A stretch of 24,514 bases of DNA from Willaertia magna. Its lineage: Eukaryota; Heterolobosea; Eutetramitea; Acrasida; Naegleriidae. The DNA lies in contig CADWAF010003482.1 in the NCBI GenBank assembly GCA_902984215.1, positions 1-24,514 on the forward strand, written 5' to 3'. Under the pieces are notes generated by a model. The model was given only the letters and a program-made list of their open reading frames with translations, did no database searches and had not been told where the DNA came from. Position 1 is the stretch's first letter. Each line of letters begins with the position of its first letter. A program made the position numbers and the translations under genes. Below, piece by piece: positions 1 to 9,031 of the stretch.

Positions 1-122
1 CGGTTAAAGATAAACCAAATATTCAAATTCCATTACAACATACATTAAATCAAACACAAATTGAATGGTTTAAAGCTGGAAGTGCTTTACAATGGATTAG
101 AAATAAATTAACAGTTAATTAA
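1..122 (+). CDS. ACO2: C-terminal end of a probable mitochondrial aconitate hydratase (partial)
   Basis: The window opens inside a coding frame (codons from base 3) that gives about 39 residues and stops at TAA 120-122. The tail reads HTLNQTQIEWFKAGSALQW, which closely matches, from memory, the conserved C-terminus of mitochondrial aconitase (His-Thr-Leu, then a Gln-(Ile/Val)-Glu-Trp-Phe-Lys/Arg-Ala-Gly-Ser-Ala-Leu segment). Aconitase isomerises citrate to isocitrate in the TCA cycle using a [4Fe-4S] cluster. The cluster cysteines and most of the protein lie outside the window, so the assignment rests on this tail alone. The other aconitase-superfamily enzymes are less likely because the WF(K/R)AGSAL block is typical of the mitochondrial form. 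Confidence 0.7.
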   Translation, partial: VKDKPNIQIPLQHTLNQTQIEWFKAGSALQWIRNKLTVN

Positions 123-2069
123 ACAACTGGAAAGTTTTTAAAAATAAAATTCTTTTTTTCAAATTTATATTCAAGATTACACTAATTTAAAGTCACATAA
201 TAGTCATAAAAATTAAATCTTTTTTATTTTTTATTGTATTTTCTTTAAATTGTTAAAAAAATTATATTTATTAAAATTTTTATATTGATTAATAATTTGT
301 GATTTTTTAAATAGAATTTATTAAACAGAATTTTTAAAAAAGATTATAATATAAAATTATTATAAATATAATATAAATTTATAAATATTAATTAATAACT
401 TTTACAATACTTTTAATAATTTATTATAACATAAATTTTTTTATATTAGTTTAAAATATTATTAAAAATATTTTTTTTATTTTAATATTTTTATTTTTTA
501 TAATAGTAATTTTAAAAATTACTAATAACACTTTTAATTTATATTTTACTTTTAAATAAAATGTTTTAAAATTTGTTTGATTTTAAATTTAAAAAAATAT
601 TAACTTTTCTAAGAAAAATAGTTTTATAAATAATTTATAATTGTTTAAATAAATTAAAATTTTTTAATTTAAAACTATTATTATGAAAACATATTAAATT
701 TAATAAGTTTTCTATAAAAATATTATAAATAATATATTAAAAACTTAAATAAAAATTAAGAAAAATAATTTATATAAAAATAAACTTATTTATTAATTAA
801 TTTAAACTTTTTTTTTATATTAAAAAAATAATTTTATAATTATATAAGTATTATAATAATTTTTTAATTATAATTTCTTTTAATAAAATTATTTTATAAA
901 ACTTTTAAAAAATCTTAATTTTAAATTTATTATTATATTTGTTTTAGATTTATAATATTTTTATTTAATTTTATTAAAAAAAGTTAAAAAGGTATAAATT
1001 TATAAATATTTATTATTTTTTTCTTTAATAACCATTATTTTAAATATTATTTATTTATATAAATTTAATAAATTTTTTTATATAATTTTTATAAATATTT
1101 TTAATTCTTGTATTTTCTTTTATAATTTTTGTTATATAAACAAAAATTAATTTTTATTTTATTAAATCTATATTTATTAATTATATTTTATAATAATATT
1201 AAACATAATAAAAACTATTTTTTTTTAAAATTTATTTTTTTTAATATTAATTATTTATAAAGTATAACTTAATAGTTTTATAGTAATTATATATAAAATT
1301 ATATATATTTTTTCTTATTTTCATATAAAAATAAAGCAAAAAAAAATTTTAATAAAATATCTTTTAAAACAACTTTAAAATAACTTCTTTTTGAAAATTT
1401 TATTTTTTTAAAAAACATAGTTTTAAATAAGCTTAAATATATTATAAATATTAATTATGGTTTAAATTATAAAATATTATAAAAAACAAAAAAAAATATC
1501 AAAAAACAGTATAAATTAATATTGTTTTTATAAATTTAAAAATAAAATAAAAAAGTATAAATTTATACTCTTTTTTTTAACAAAAACATTAAAAATAATA
1601 TAATATTTATCATTATTCATTTTGAATTTCTCTTTTTTTTTTATTTTTCTTCTCTTTTTTTCTTTTTTTATTAATTTTACATGTTCTTTAATTTTCTTAA
1701 TATTGTCAACCAAAATTTTTTATAACAAATTAATTTATTTCAATGTTTGAAAATACAATTTAGTATAAATACTATTTAAAAGTATTTTACTATGTCGGAA
1801 TATATCATTTATCATTAATTTTAATATCCAATTTCTTTCTATTCGATTTGTCATATAATTTTGTGAAAAAAAACACTTTTAACTAACTTATTATTAATCA
1901 TAATACTTTTAAAATGTTTCACTAAAATATTTAAACATCAAAAAACATTATCAAGTATACTATTTTTGTTTAAAATAATATTTAATGTTTGTGGAGGAAA
2001 ATTGAAAGTATTAGGGTAGTTTTTTATTAAAAGTATATTAGTTATTTATTTATAAAATATATTATGCTA
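123..2069. other. Very A+T-rich intergenic DNA
   Basis: Almost two kilobases are made mostly of A and T runs, with only a few G or C per line up to about 1,700. I see no sustained coding frame, tRNA or rRNA. A lysine-rich frame on the minus strand near 1,528-1,713 is low complexity and not convincing. The only structure is a set of short dyads, the clearest being GTATAAATTTATAC at 1555-1568 between A and T runs, with degenerate relatives near 991-1004 and 1504-1528. From about 1,750 the base composition becomes slightly less extreme and gives short minus-strand reading frames that may be the far end of the decayed ORF to the right. Confidence 0.75.
1555..1568. repeat. Perfect 14-bp dyad GTATAAATTTATAC (left copy)
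   Basis: GTATAAATTTATAC is its own reverse complement. It is preceded by an A-run and followed by TC and a T-run, so either strand reads as a hairpin followed by T residues. The same sequence recurs at 24388-24401, with near copies at 24189-24204 and 24104-24116, about 22.6 kb away at the other end of the window. Function unknown; candidates are a dispersed repeat, a transcript-end signal or a protein-binding dyad. Confidence 0.6.
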
Positions 2070-3744
2070 ATCCCGTCTATAAAACATTGTCACAATTATA
2101 ATAATAGTCAAATAATTTATTAAATTTCTTTAAACAAGCTTCTTTTGCTTTAATAAAGATTTGATTGTCAAGATTTATTATTTTGCCACTCAATTAAATA
2201 TTAAATTAAATATTCAAAAGTATTATTATATTTAAGTTCTTTAAAATAATAATTCAAAAATTGTTCGTCAAAAAAATTGCTAATTATTAATGTATTATAA
2301 AATGAAAGTTTATCTATAATATTTATAATGTCAGTAAAAATAAAATTTCTTTTTTCTTTTCTAATATCAACTTAGGATTCCAAGATTTAATATAAAAAAA
2401 AATAATATTAATTAATAAAATAAAAAAAAAAGTCTATTTTTTTTACAATTTTTTATTTTTTTATTTACAGTAAAAAAAAGGCGCGATTTTGCAGAAAAAA
2501 TGAAAAATTTTGATTTAATATTAATATTAAATGAATCTCATTTTTTGAGATTTTACTGTGATTTTAAAATTTTAAGGCTTTTTTTCATTTGTGTCAATTT
2601 TTACAATCTTGGAATCCTAAGACCAACTTAAATAAATCATAAATTTCTCTAAAATTCAAAAATATAAAAGATGCTGTTTTAAAAATTGTTTGTTAACAAG
2701 TTATTACAGGTAATTAAGATTTATTACATTTAATAATATTCGTAAAATCTACTTTTTCAATATTACCATCACTTTCCAAGTATTTCAATATGAAATTTAG
2801 AATTCTTTTACAAATTGAAATTAAAAAACCTATATACTTCCAATGTAAACGTATTTTATGAGCTATCTTTTTAATTTTGAAAATAAATTTAGTATCTACT
2901 TTGTTGATAAAATGTTTATAGCACAAATTAAGGTTGTTTCTAGTATAGTTTATAAGTTTTAACCCATCTTCTTTTACAAAAGAAAAAACATTTAAACCGT
3001 TATCATAAATAGAATTAGTAAAAACCACTCTTAGTTGATTTTCTAAATTATTAATTTTATCTTTTAATTCATTTGAAGTTAAATTATTAAAATGGTGAAC
3101 TAAAGTGCATTTTTTATTAATTTCACATTTAAATCTTAAAATTCTTTGTAATGTCACAATTCTTAATTTTTGATTTATTGTTTTTTCATTCTGGGAAATA
3201 GATAAAACAGAAAATAATTCATTACTATATTTAATATATGAACTGTTATCTAATCTTTTACAGTAGTTATGGAATACAAATTAGAAGACTCATCAAAATA
3301 CCTTATAACATTCAAACAACTTGAATAAATAATTTCGTCTTTGAATAAATGTGACAATATTTTAGAAAGTGCTTTTCTATGCTTCTTAATAGTTGTTGAA
3401 TCTGGAATTGATAAAATATTTACATCAAAAAAACATTCTTAGAACAATTTACCAACAATTGAAAAGCTTTTCAGAGGCAATTTAGTATTGGAAAAGCATT
3501 TAAGTAAATTGAACATGTACTTTATATTATAAGAGTGATTGTCATAATGTTATTTTACAATTGGACTGGAAATAACATTACTAAAATCATCTAATATAAC
3601 TGTAAGGATTTGTTGAATACAAGAATGTTGTAAAATATCATTAAAATTTGTATTAAAAAACTGAAATATTGTCATATTCTTAAAACCTTGAGTAAAACAA
3701 TAACCAATTTCGAAACAGCTGTAAACCAAAAAATGTCGGAACAA
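2070..3744 (-). pseudogene. Decayed ORF of unknown identity, interrupted by a MITE
   Basis: On the minus strand this stretch reads as a broken protein-coding sequence. Open pieces include about 3744-3550, a piece from about 3420 to 3260 with KHRKALSKILSHLF, a frame change near 3260, a 147-codon piece 3157-2714, and, beyond the MITE, pieces at about 2370-2210 and 2210-2095 (KIINLDNQIFIKAKEACLKK). Stops and frame changes separate pieces of ordinary amino-acid composition, which is what a decayed single gene looks like. I do not recognise the family. A transposon-encoded protein is possible given the inserted element and the neighbouring gene fragment, but no catalytic motif is visible. The 147-codon piece might alternatively be a small real gene; its AT-rich surroundings and continuity with broken flanks argue against that. 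Confidence 0.5.
2371..2621. mobile_element. MITE-like element with perfect 17-bp terminal inverted repeats
   Basis: The left end 2371-2387 (CTTAGGATTCCAAGATT) is exactly the reverse complement of the right end 2605-2621. The element is 251 bp and has no coding capacity. Inside are further inverted arms (ACAGTAAAA at 2467-2475 and TTTTACTGT at 2551-2559) and a central perfect palindrome TTTAATATTAATATTAAA at 2514-2531, so one strand could fold into a long hairpin. If the target duplication is TA (2373-2374 and 2618-2619), as for Tc1/mariner-type elements, the element proper is GGATTCC...GGAATCC, 2375-2617. A direct repeat CAACTTA also occurs at 2368-2374 and 2624-2630, giving a second possible reading of the target duplication. 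It sits inside the decayed minus-strand ORF. Confidence 0.75.
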
Positions 3745-4384
3745 ATGGACTCACCCAACAAAAGGCTTTGCGAATTATCAAAAAATGAAACCTCATGAAG
3801 AGAAGAAAAATAATAAAGAAATTTATAATGTAGAAGAAGAGCTTGCTTCTAACAAGTACCAAATGCAACATCTCTCAACACCAAATTCCAAACAAAAACC
3901 TTTCTATTTTTCTCCACAACACCAAAATACAAGTTTAACTCTTGAAGTCTTAAAAGAAGATCTTCAACATTCAACATTGAACCTTAAATTTGTAAATCGT
4001 GAAAAGGAATCTGAACTTATAGTTAAAACTTTTGTAAAAAATAAGGAACAACAAAATCTAAGCCAAGCTAAATTAGTATCTCTCTTTCAGACCTATGGAA
4101 TTGGAAAAACATCTTTAGTTAGAAAATTTAGAAAAGTGTACAGTTACAGCAATAATGAAAACTGGCGCAATCAAGAATGGATAAAAAATTTGCAGCTATT
4201 TGAACTGGATTTCAGATTCTTTAGACCTTCACAATGTATTTCAAATATGAGTGAAGAAATTGCTGATTTTGTGATTTATGAATATAAAAGGCAATTTATA
4301 GATAATAATAATGTACCAACAGATCTTTTGGAAAAAAGAAAAGCATTTTACAAAGAACTAATTAACACAAATAATAAGCAATAT
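3733..4384 (+). pseudogene. Frameshifted 5' fragment of a P-loop NTPase gene (STAND/Crinkler-type candidate)
   Basis: An A-run followed by ATG at 3733 opens a 21-codon frame (MSEQMDSPNKRLCELSKNET...) that stops at 3796-3798. A different frame, with an ATG at 3785, then runs on to about 4384 and ends formally at 4427-4429, its last codons being antisense to the convergent gene. The simplest reading is one gene start with a 1-nt frameshift near 3785-3798. The fragment contains FVNREKESELIV followed about 35 residues later by a degenerate P-loop (TYGIGKTSLV), the spacing seen in the intact NTPase at 21056-23665 (FVERENIV, then APGVGKSRV). No Walker B or C-terminal domain follows. The gene is cut off where the 296-aa gene begins, so it is probably a truncated copy. 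The family assignment rests on these motifs only. Confidence 0.6.
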
Positions 4385-5248
4385 ATTTCCTCCTTCTTCA
4401 TTATTATTTTCATTTGCAATTCTTCTTAAACGTTTTAATTTTCTACTTTTTGAATTATCTATTCCAAATTGTAAATAAGGATTTCTATAAGATTTATTTT
4501 TATTTGAAAATGGTTTCATTTGAAAAATTGTAAAAAACATTTCTAAATTATAAAATAAATTTGTATTTTTAACTTTTTCATCTCTCAATAAAGAATGCCA
4601 CATTGAAAATGTTGACTTTTCAGAAATTGTAAAATCTTTAAAACATTCATCTAAAATTTTAAAAAGTAAATTCCAACAATTTAAATCTAAATGACTCTTT
4701 CCAATGCCATATGGTAAATCAATCATTTTATTATTTAAATTATTATTTAAACTATAATTATATAAATTTTTAATAGATTGATATTTATTAATTAATTTAG
4801 AACCAAATATTTTTTGTACATTTAATTTACCTTCTTTAAATAAAATTAATTTAATTTTATTTGTATCTACACATTCCCTCATTTTCTGTCTATTTATAGC
4901 AGGTTGTAATAATTGAAATAAAGCAGGATGATTTCTTAATTCATTTATATCTACATTATTTAAAATATCTTGATTTTCAGTAAAGAAATTAGGTACATTT
5001 ATTGTATTTGATTGATTATAAATTTCAAATCTTCTACCTAAAGACGTTACTTCAGATTTTTTTCTTTCTTCAATGATTCTTGAAAATGTAAAATCTATAA
5101 AGTTAGAATAGATTTTAAAAAGAGGTGATTGTTCTTCTTTTGATGAGAATTCTAATAGTTTATCTAATACGGTAGATTGAATTAAATTGTTATGGTTGTC
5201 ATCTTCATCTTCTTCGGACCAACCACCTTCATCAAAATAATAATTCAT
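4358..5248 (-). CDS. Unidentified 296-aa protein, acidic N-terminus, basic C-terminus
   Basis: I do not recognise this protein. It starts at an ATG preceded by an A-run, as do the neighbouring genes. The N-terminus is acidic (WSEEDEDD), the middle has mixed hydrophobic and charged residues without signal peptide or membrane segment, and the C-terminus is basic (SRKLKRLRRIANENNNEE). A string resembling a P-loop (LPYGIGKSHL, near residue 190) lacks the first glycine and shows no Walker B, so I do not call it an ATPase. The last nine residues (NILLIICVN) lie in the zone where the plus-strand NTPase fragment ends, so the native C-terminus may have been replaced at the junction. It is tandem with the coiled-coil gene, whose stop lies 87 bp upstream of this start. 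Soluble, possibly nuclear, is the most I would infer. Confidence 0.7.
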   Translation of the reverse strand: MNYYFDEGGWSEEDEDDNHNNLIQSTVLDKLLEFSSKEEQSPLFKIYSNFIDFTFSRIIEERKKSEVTSLGRRFEIYNQSNTINVPNFFTENQDILNNVDINELRNHPALFQLLQPAINRQKMRECVDTNKIKLILFKEGKLNVQKIFGSKLINKYQSIKNLYNYSLNNNLNNKMIDLPYGIGKSHLDLNCWNLLFKILDECFKDFTISEKSTFSMWHSLLRDEKVKNTNLFYNLEMFFTIFQMKPFSNKNKSYRNPYLQFGIDNSKSRKLKRLRRIANENNNEEGGNILLIICVN

Positions 5249-5335
5249 TTTTTTTTTAATCTTTTTATTATTTTTAATTTACATTACAATAAAATACCAG
5301 ATGTACTAGTAGCGAGTGGGGTTGTAAGGTGATGA

Positions 5336-8300
5336 TTAAAAAGTTGGATGTGATGGTAGGTAGCATTTGTGGAGTATTGTTTTTGCAAAATAGTAATAAA
5401 TGGTTAAAAAGAAGATAAATCCAAGTAAAATAAACCAATAATGGAATTGGTTGTTAGCTTTGATTTCTTCTTTTTGTTTCTTTTCTAAATTGATTTGTAA
5501 TTCTTTTTGAGAGTTGACAATCTCCTTTTTTAATTGATTTTCCTTTTCGTTTAAAGCTAAACTATTGGATTTTACTAAATCATTTGTTTTTTGTAAATCA
5601 TTCTTTAGTTCTGTAATGTTATTATTTTCAAATTCTTTTAATTTTTCAATCTTTTTTGTATTCTTTTTTATCTTTTTAGCATCTTCTTTTCTAATAGTTT
5701 CTTGATTTTTCAATCGTTTATCTAAATTTAAAATTTGATATAAAATATCTTTTGCTTGCTGTCCTTGTTCCTCTTGTTGAGTGCTAAATGTGTATGTCAC
5801 TTTTTCTAAACCAGTTAGTTTATCGTTTAAAAAATTAATGTTAGTATTTAAGTCTGTCTTAATGGATGAAATCTTGTTTTGAATCGAATCAAATAACGAT
5901 TGATATTTCTTTGTTTTTTTGTCCAATTCAGAAAACTTATCCTTAATATCTATTGTTTCCTTTCTTTGCAAATCATTAGCTTCACATATTGAATTGAGTT
6001 TTTCTTGTAAAATATTTATTTGTGACTTCATATCTTCAAATTGTCCATCAATCTGATTTTTCATTTCTATTTTCCTTTGTTTGAGGTCTTCTAGTACAAC
6101 TAAATGATTTTCAAGATTTTGTAATCTTTCATCAACCACTAAAGATTTACTGTTAATCTCTGTTAAATCTTTTTCATTGTTAGCAATGTGGCTGTGACAG
6201 TCTGTGATTACTTTGTTAATGTCTAATAAATTTTCTTTAACAACAAGAATGTCATTTCTGCAAGCTCCTATAGAAATATTACTAGTCTCCTTAATCTCAT
6301 CGGTTACTTTAGACAAACTTTCAATTTCTAAATTCAACTTTCTTATTATCATATCATTATCTTCTTTAGAAGAAACAAATCTATTGGACATTTCTTCTTT
6401 TAGGTTACAAATATCTTGCAACATTTCAATGTGTCTTTGATTTTCTTTTAATTCAATCGATTTTACAGACGCCTTAAGTTCATTAAGATTTTGATTTGTT
6501 TCGTCTGTACTAATTTGTAGTAGTTGTGGAAATAGTTCAATCTTTTTGTTTGTCTCTTTGAAACAATTTTCCAATTCTGTACTGATGTTAAAATTCTTTT
6601 CTATTAAGTTGTTAATATTGTCAATACTGTTTTCTACATTAAAATTATTTTGTTCTAAAATATCTGTTTTTTCTTTTATATCAAAAATATTTGGTAAGGA
6701 AAACTTCCATTCAATTAAATTAGATATATCAGAACACGTGTTTTTGTGATCTTCTGTGCTGCTAAGCCTTAATTGTTCTATTTGTTGTTGTAATTTAAGT
6801 AAACTGTCAGAAGTATTGATATGAGTATTTGCAGTGTTTGTAATATGGTCCGCTAAATCATCCTTAATATTAGAAATCTCTGCAATTAACACTTTATCAG
6901 TTTCAATAATATTATTTGATAAATCCTCAATTGATTTTTCTACATTGCTAAAATTTCTTTCATTTAAATTAGCCTGATCTTCTATTATTTTTTGAACTCT
7001 ATTTGTTTGTGCCTCTAATTCTTTTGTAACATGTTGGAATGTAACTTCTTGTTGCTCCTTTTGAAAATCAACAATACCTTCCAAATTGCTTTTAAGATTA
7101 CTAATATCTTTGTTAACCTCATTATTAACTTGTTTAATGTCATTGTGACAAATACTAATAGATTTCTCTAATTCATTTATATCTGGCAAACCATTTTTCC
7201 ATTCATTTAAATTCTTACATTCTCTTTGCAATATATCGATCTTATTGGTGTTCTCATTTTCACGAAGATTTAGTTTTTGTGTGTCGCTGGAAAGTGCTTC
7301 AAACTTTGTAGATACAATCTTTCTTTCTAACTGAGATATAACAAATTCTTTGTCTATATGAATTTTCATTTGTCTGAATTCTTTAATTAGACTATCAAAA
7401 GAAAATTTTAAATCATCTACTGATTCCTTTAATCTTTCATTATCACTTGCTAACCCATTAATTTTTTCTGTTTTTTCATTCATATCATATTTTATTTCTT
7501 TAATAAAGCTATCTAACTGTGAAATATCTCTTTCGAATAGTTTAAGGCGCTTAATCTCTAAATCTAAATCTAAATGTGTTTCACTACAATATTTTATTTC
7601 TTTTAGCTGCTCCATTTGTGACTGAGTTATAGTTTCTAATCTATTAGTGAAATCTGATATAGTAAGATTTAATTTCTCTTCTAATTCTTGGAGATGGCTT
7701 TCATTTGCGTGCAAGTCTTTGTTCACCTTCAAAAAGAGATTATTTACAATGGAACGGCTATTTTTTAGATTTTCCGTATCCTCCTTCAATTCATTTATGT
7801 TAGGCAAAGAAGTCCTCCATTCCTTAATATTTAGAACTTCCTTTTGAATATTGGTAATAATAATATCTTTTTGTTTAAATATTTCTGTTATTTCAGTTGA
7901 CATCTCATTTTTCTTATCAATTAAATTATTCAACGTGGATTGTAATGTAGTTAATCTTTCGTTCATTAAATTATTTTGATTCTTGTTTTTCTGTTCTTCT
8001 TCAATTAAATAAGATACATTCTCATTAATTGTTTCAATCTCTTTATATTTACCGTCTACATTTGACAAAACCTTATGAACTTTTTCTAATTCCCCTGCCC
8101 ATTTATTTTTATTTAAATTATTAAATCTAACAAGCTGTTCATTAATTTTTTCTTCAATTTCTTGTTGAGATACCAAGGCAACTTTTTCTTCCTCAGAATC
8201 TTTATTAAGTTTTTCCTTAGATTCTCGCATACACTTTTCAATTTCTCTGAATTTTTCTTCAATTTCAATAATCATTTCATCATTAGTTAGAACAATTTCT

Positions 8301-8671
8301 TTTCCAACTTTTTCTTTCAAGTTGTTAATATCTTCACAAACGGCGTCAATATGTTTTTGAACCGTTTTTATAGCTACATCATAGTTTGTCGAAAATTCAT
8401 CTAAAGATTGTTTCTGAACTAATACGGTATCATGTATTTCTTCTAATTTAGATCCAATTTTATCCCCTAATAAAGACGAATGATTAAGCTCTTCTTTTAC
8501 GTTAGTTAAATCCGCCTCATTATCATCATAAGGATTATTTCTTGTCTTTTCTCGAGGGGAATACTCCAACTCAACCCTTGGAGAAGTACTACTTATTGGA
8601 GATAACATTTCCTTAGATCTACTCTTTCTAGGAGTACTTATTGTTTTAATAGGAGTGATCTTATTTACCAT
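5336..8671 (-). CDS. 1,111-aa coiled-coil protein with C-terminal tail anchor
   Basis: The first ~50 residues are basic and rich in proline-directed phosphorylation sites (STPRK, LSPI, TSPR, YSPRE). Residues about 60-1070 are almost entirely charged heptad-like helix rich in Glu, Lys, Asn, Leu and Ile, with no enzyme motif. A hydrophobic segment at about 1078-1097 (WFILLGFIFFLTIYYYF) lies 14 residues from the end, so the protein is a type-II tail-anchored membrane protein with a long cytosolic rod. A motif EW(R/K)x(S/G)LP(N/D)I occurs three times, with tryptophans at about 285, 491 and 655, implying internal duplication. Such designs are typical of tethers and of nuclear-envelope, Golgi or ER linkers; which applies here cannot be told. 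The gene shares a 360-bp divergent promoter with HisRS that carries an E2F-like sequence. Confidence 0.85.
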   Translation of the reverse strand: MVNKITPIKTISTPRKSRSKEMLSPISSTSPRVELEYSPREKTRNNPYDDNEADLTNVKEELNHSSLLGDKIGSKLEEIHDTVLVQKQSLDEFSTNYDVAIKTVQKHIDAVCEDINNLKEKVGKEIVLTNDEMIIEIEEKFREIEKCMRESKEKLNKDSEEEKVALVSQQEIEEKINEQLVRFNNLNKNKWAGELEKVHKVLSNVDGKYKEIETINENVSYLIEEEQKNKNQNNLMNERLTTLQSTLNNLIDKKNEMSTEITEIFKQKDIIITNIQKEVLNIKEWRTSLPNINELKEDTENLKNSRSIVNNLFLKVNKDLHANESHLQELEEKLNLTISDFTNRLETITQSQMEQLKEIKYCSETHLDLDLEIKRLKLFERDISQLDSFIKEIKYDMNEKTEKINGLASDNERLKESVDDLKFSFDSLIKEFRQMKIHIDKEFVISQLERKIVSTKFEALSSDTQKLNLRENENTNKIDILQRECKNLNEWKNGLPDINELEKSISICHNDIKQVNNEVNKDISNLKSNLEGIVDFQKEQQEVTFQHVTKELEAQTNRVQKIIEDQANLNERNFSNVEKSIEDLSNNIIETDKVLIAEISNIKDDLADHITNTANTHINTSDSLLKLQQQIEQLRLSSTEDHKNTCSDISNLIEWKFSLPNIFDIKEKTDILEQNNFNVENSIDNINNLIEKNFNISTELENCFKETNKKIELFPQLLQISTDETNQNLNELKASVKSIELKENQRHIEMLQDICNLKEEMSNRFVSSKEDNDMIIRKLNLEIESLSKVTDEIKETSNISIGACRNDILVVKENLLDINKVITDCHSHIANNEKDLTEINSKSLVVDERLQNLENHLVVLEDLKQRKIEMKNQIDGQFEDMKSQINILQEKLNSICEANDLQRKETIDIKDKFSELDKKTKKYQSLFDSIQNKISSIKTDLNTNINFLNDKLTGLEKVTYTFSTQQEEQGQQAKDILYQILNLDKRLKNQETIRKEDAKKIKKNTKKIEKLKEFENNNITELKNDLQKTNDLVKSNSLALNEKENQLKKEIVNSQKELQINLEKKQKEEIKANNQFHYWFILLGFIFFLTIYYYFAKTILHKCYLPSHPTF

Positions 8672-9031
8672 AATTCCTTATAAAACTTAATAAAATTAAA
8701 AAATTGGTTGTTTAACAGTCAGTTAATTTTTTTAAGTTGGTGAATTGAAGAGTAATGATGTTGTTTGGCAATATTTTGGCGGGAATCAGATTGTTGCAAA
8801 TACATGAAATACAGAAAAAAACATGTTTTTTATTTCACTAGATGTATCGCCATGAATTGGCTAGTTTCAACCAATTTTCTAATAATCCCTTTCTCCAAAA
8901 ACAAGGTCGGAAATGGTCATTCAGTATGCACCTGCAGTGCAACATCAAAGTCCCTTCATCTAAATTTTTTAAATTAAAATAATAAAAAATTTTTGCGGAA
9001 ATAACAATTTCATTAAAAAAAATAAGAAAAA
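8672..9031. promoter_or_regulatory. Divergent promoter region of the coiled-coil and HisRS genes
   Basis: These 360 bp separate two divergent start codons and are less A+T-rich than the other intergenic DNA. They contain TTTTGGCGGGAA at 8774-8785, which matches the classical E2F/DP site, and a dyad around the perfect palindrome AAAAAACATGTTTTTT at 8816-8831 with outer arms TGAAAT (8805-8810) and ATTTCA (8832-8837). A 70-codon frame at 8765-8977 overlaps both elements and has no recognisable features, so I treat it as chance. An A-rich leader precedes the HisRS ATG. Confidence 0.6.
8774..8785 (+). promoter_or_regulatory. E2F/DP-like site TTTTGGCGGGAA
   Basis: The twelve bases match the textbook E2F/DP recognition sequence TTTGGCGGGAA exactly at its core, and GGCGGG is rare in this A+T-rich DNA. 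It lies 103 bp upstream of the coiled-coil start and about 250 bp upstream of HisRS. Binding is an inference from sequence alone. Confidence 0.4.

Noticed and set aside
123..1700. Possible tRNA or CRISPR in the A+T-rich flank
   Set aside because: No T-arm consensus, no cloverleaf and no regularly spaced repeats were found by reading; the visible dyads are short and irregularly spaced.
1528..1713. Lysine-rich 61-codon minus-strand frame
   Set aside because: Built from A/T homopolymer runs, low complexity, no start context or neighbours to support it.
4358..5248. P-loop-like LPYGIGKSHL in the 296-aa protein
   Set aside because: The first glycine of GxxxxGK(S/T) is missing and no Walker B or NTPase context follows; similarity to YGIGKT in the nearby fragment looks accidental.
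8765..8977. 70-codon plus-strand frame upstream of HisRS
   Set aside because: Lies in the divergent promoter over the E2F-like site and a dyad; no recognisable domain and no A-rich leader.
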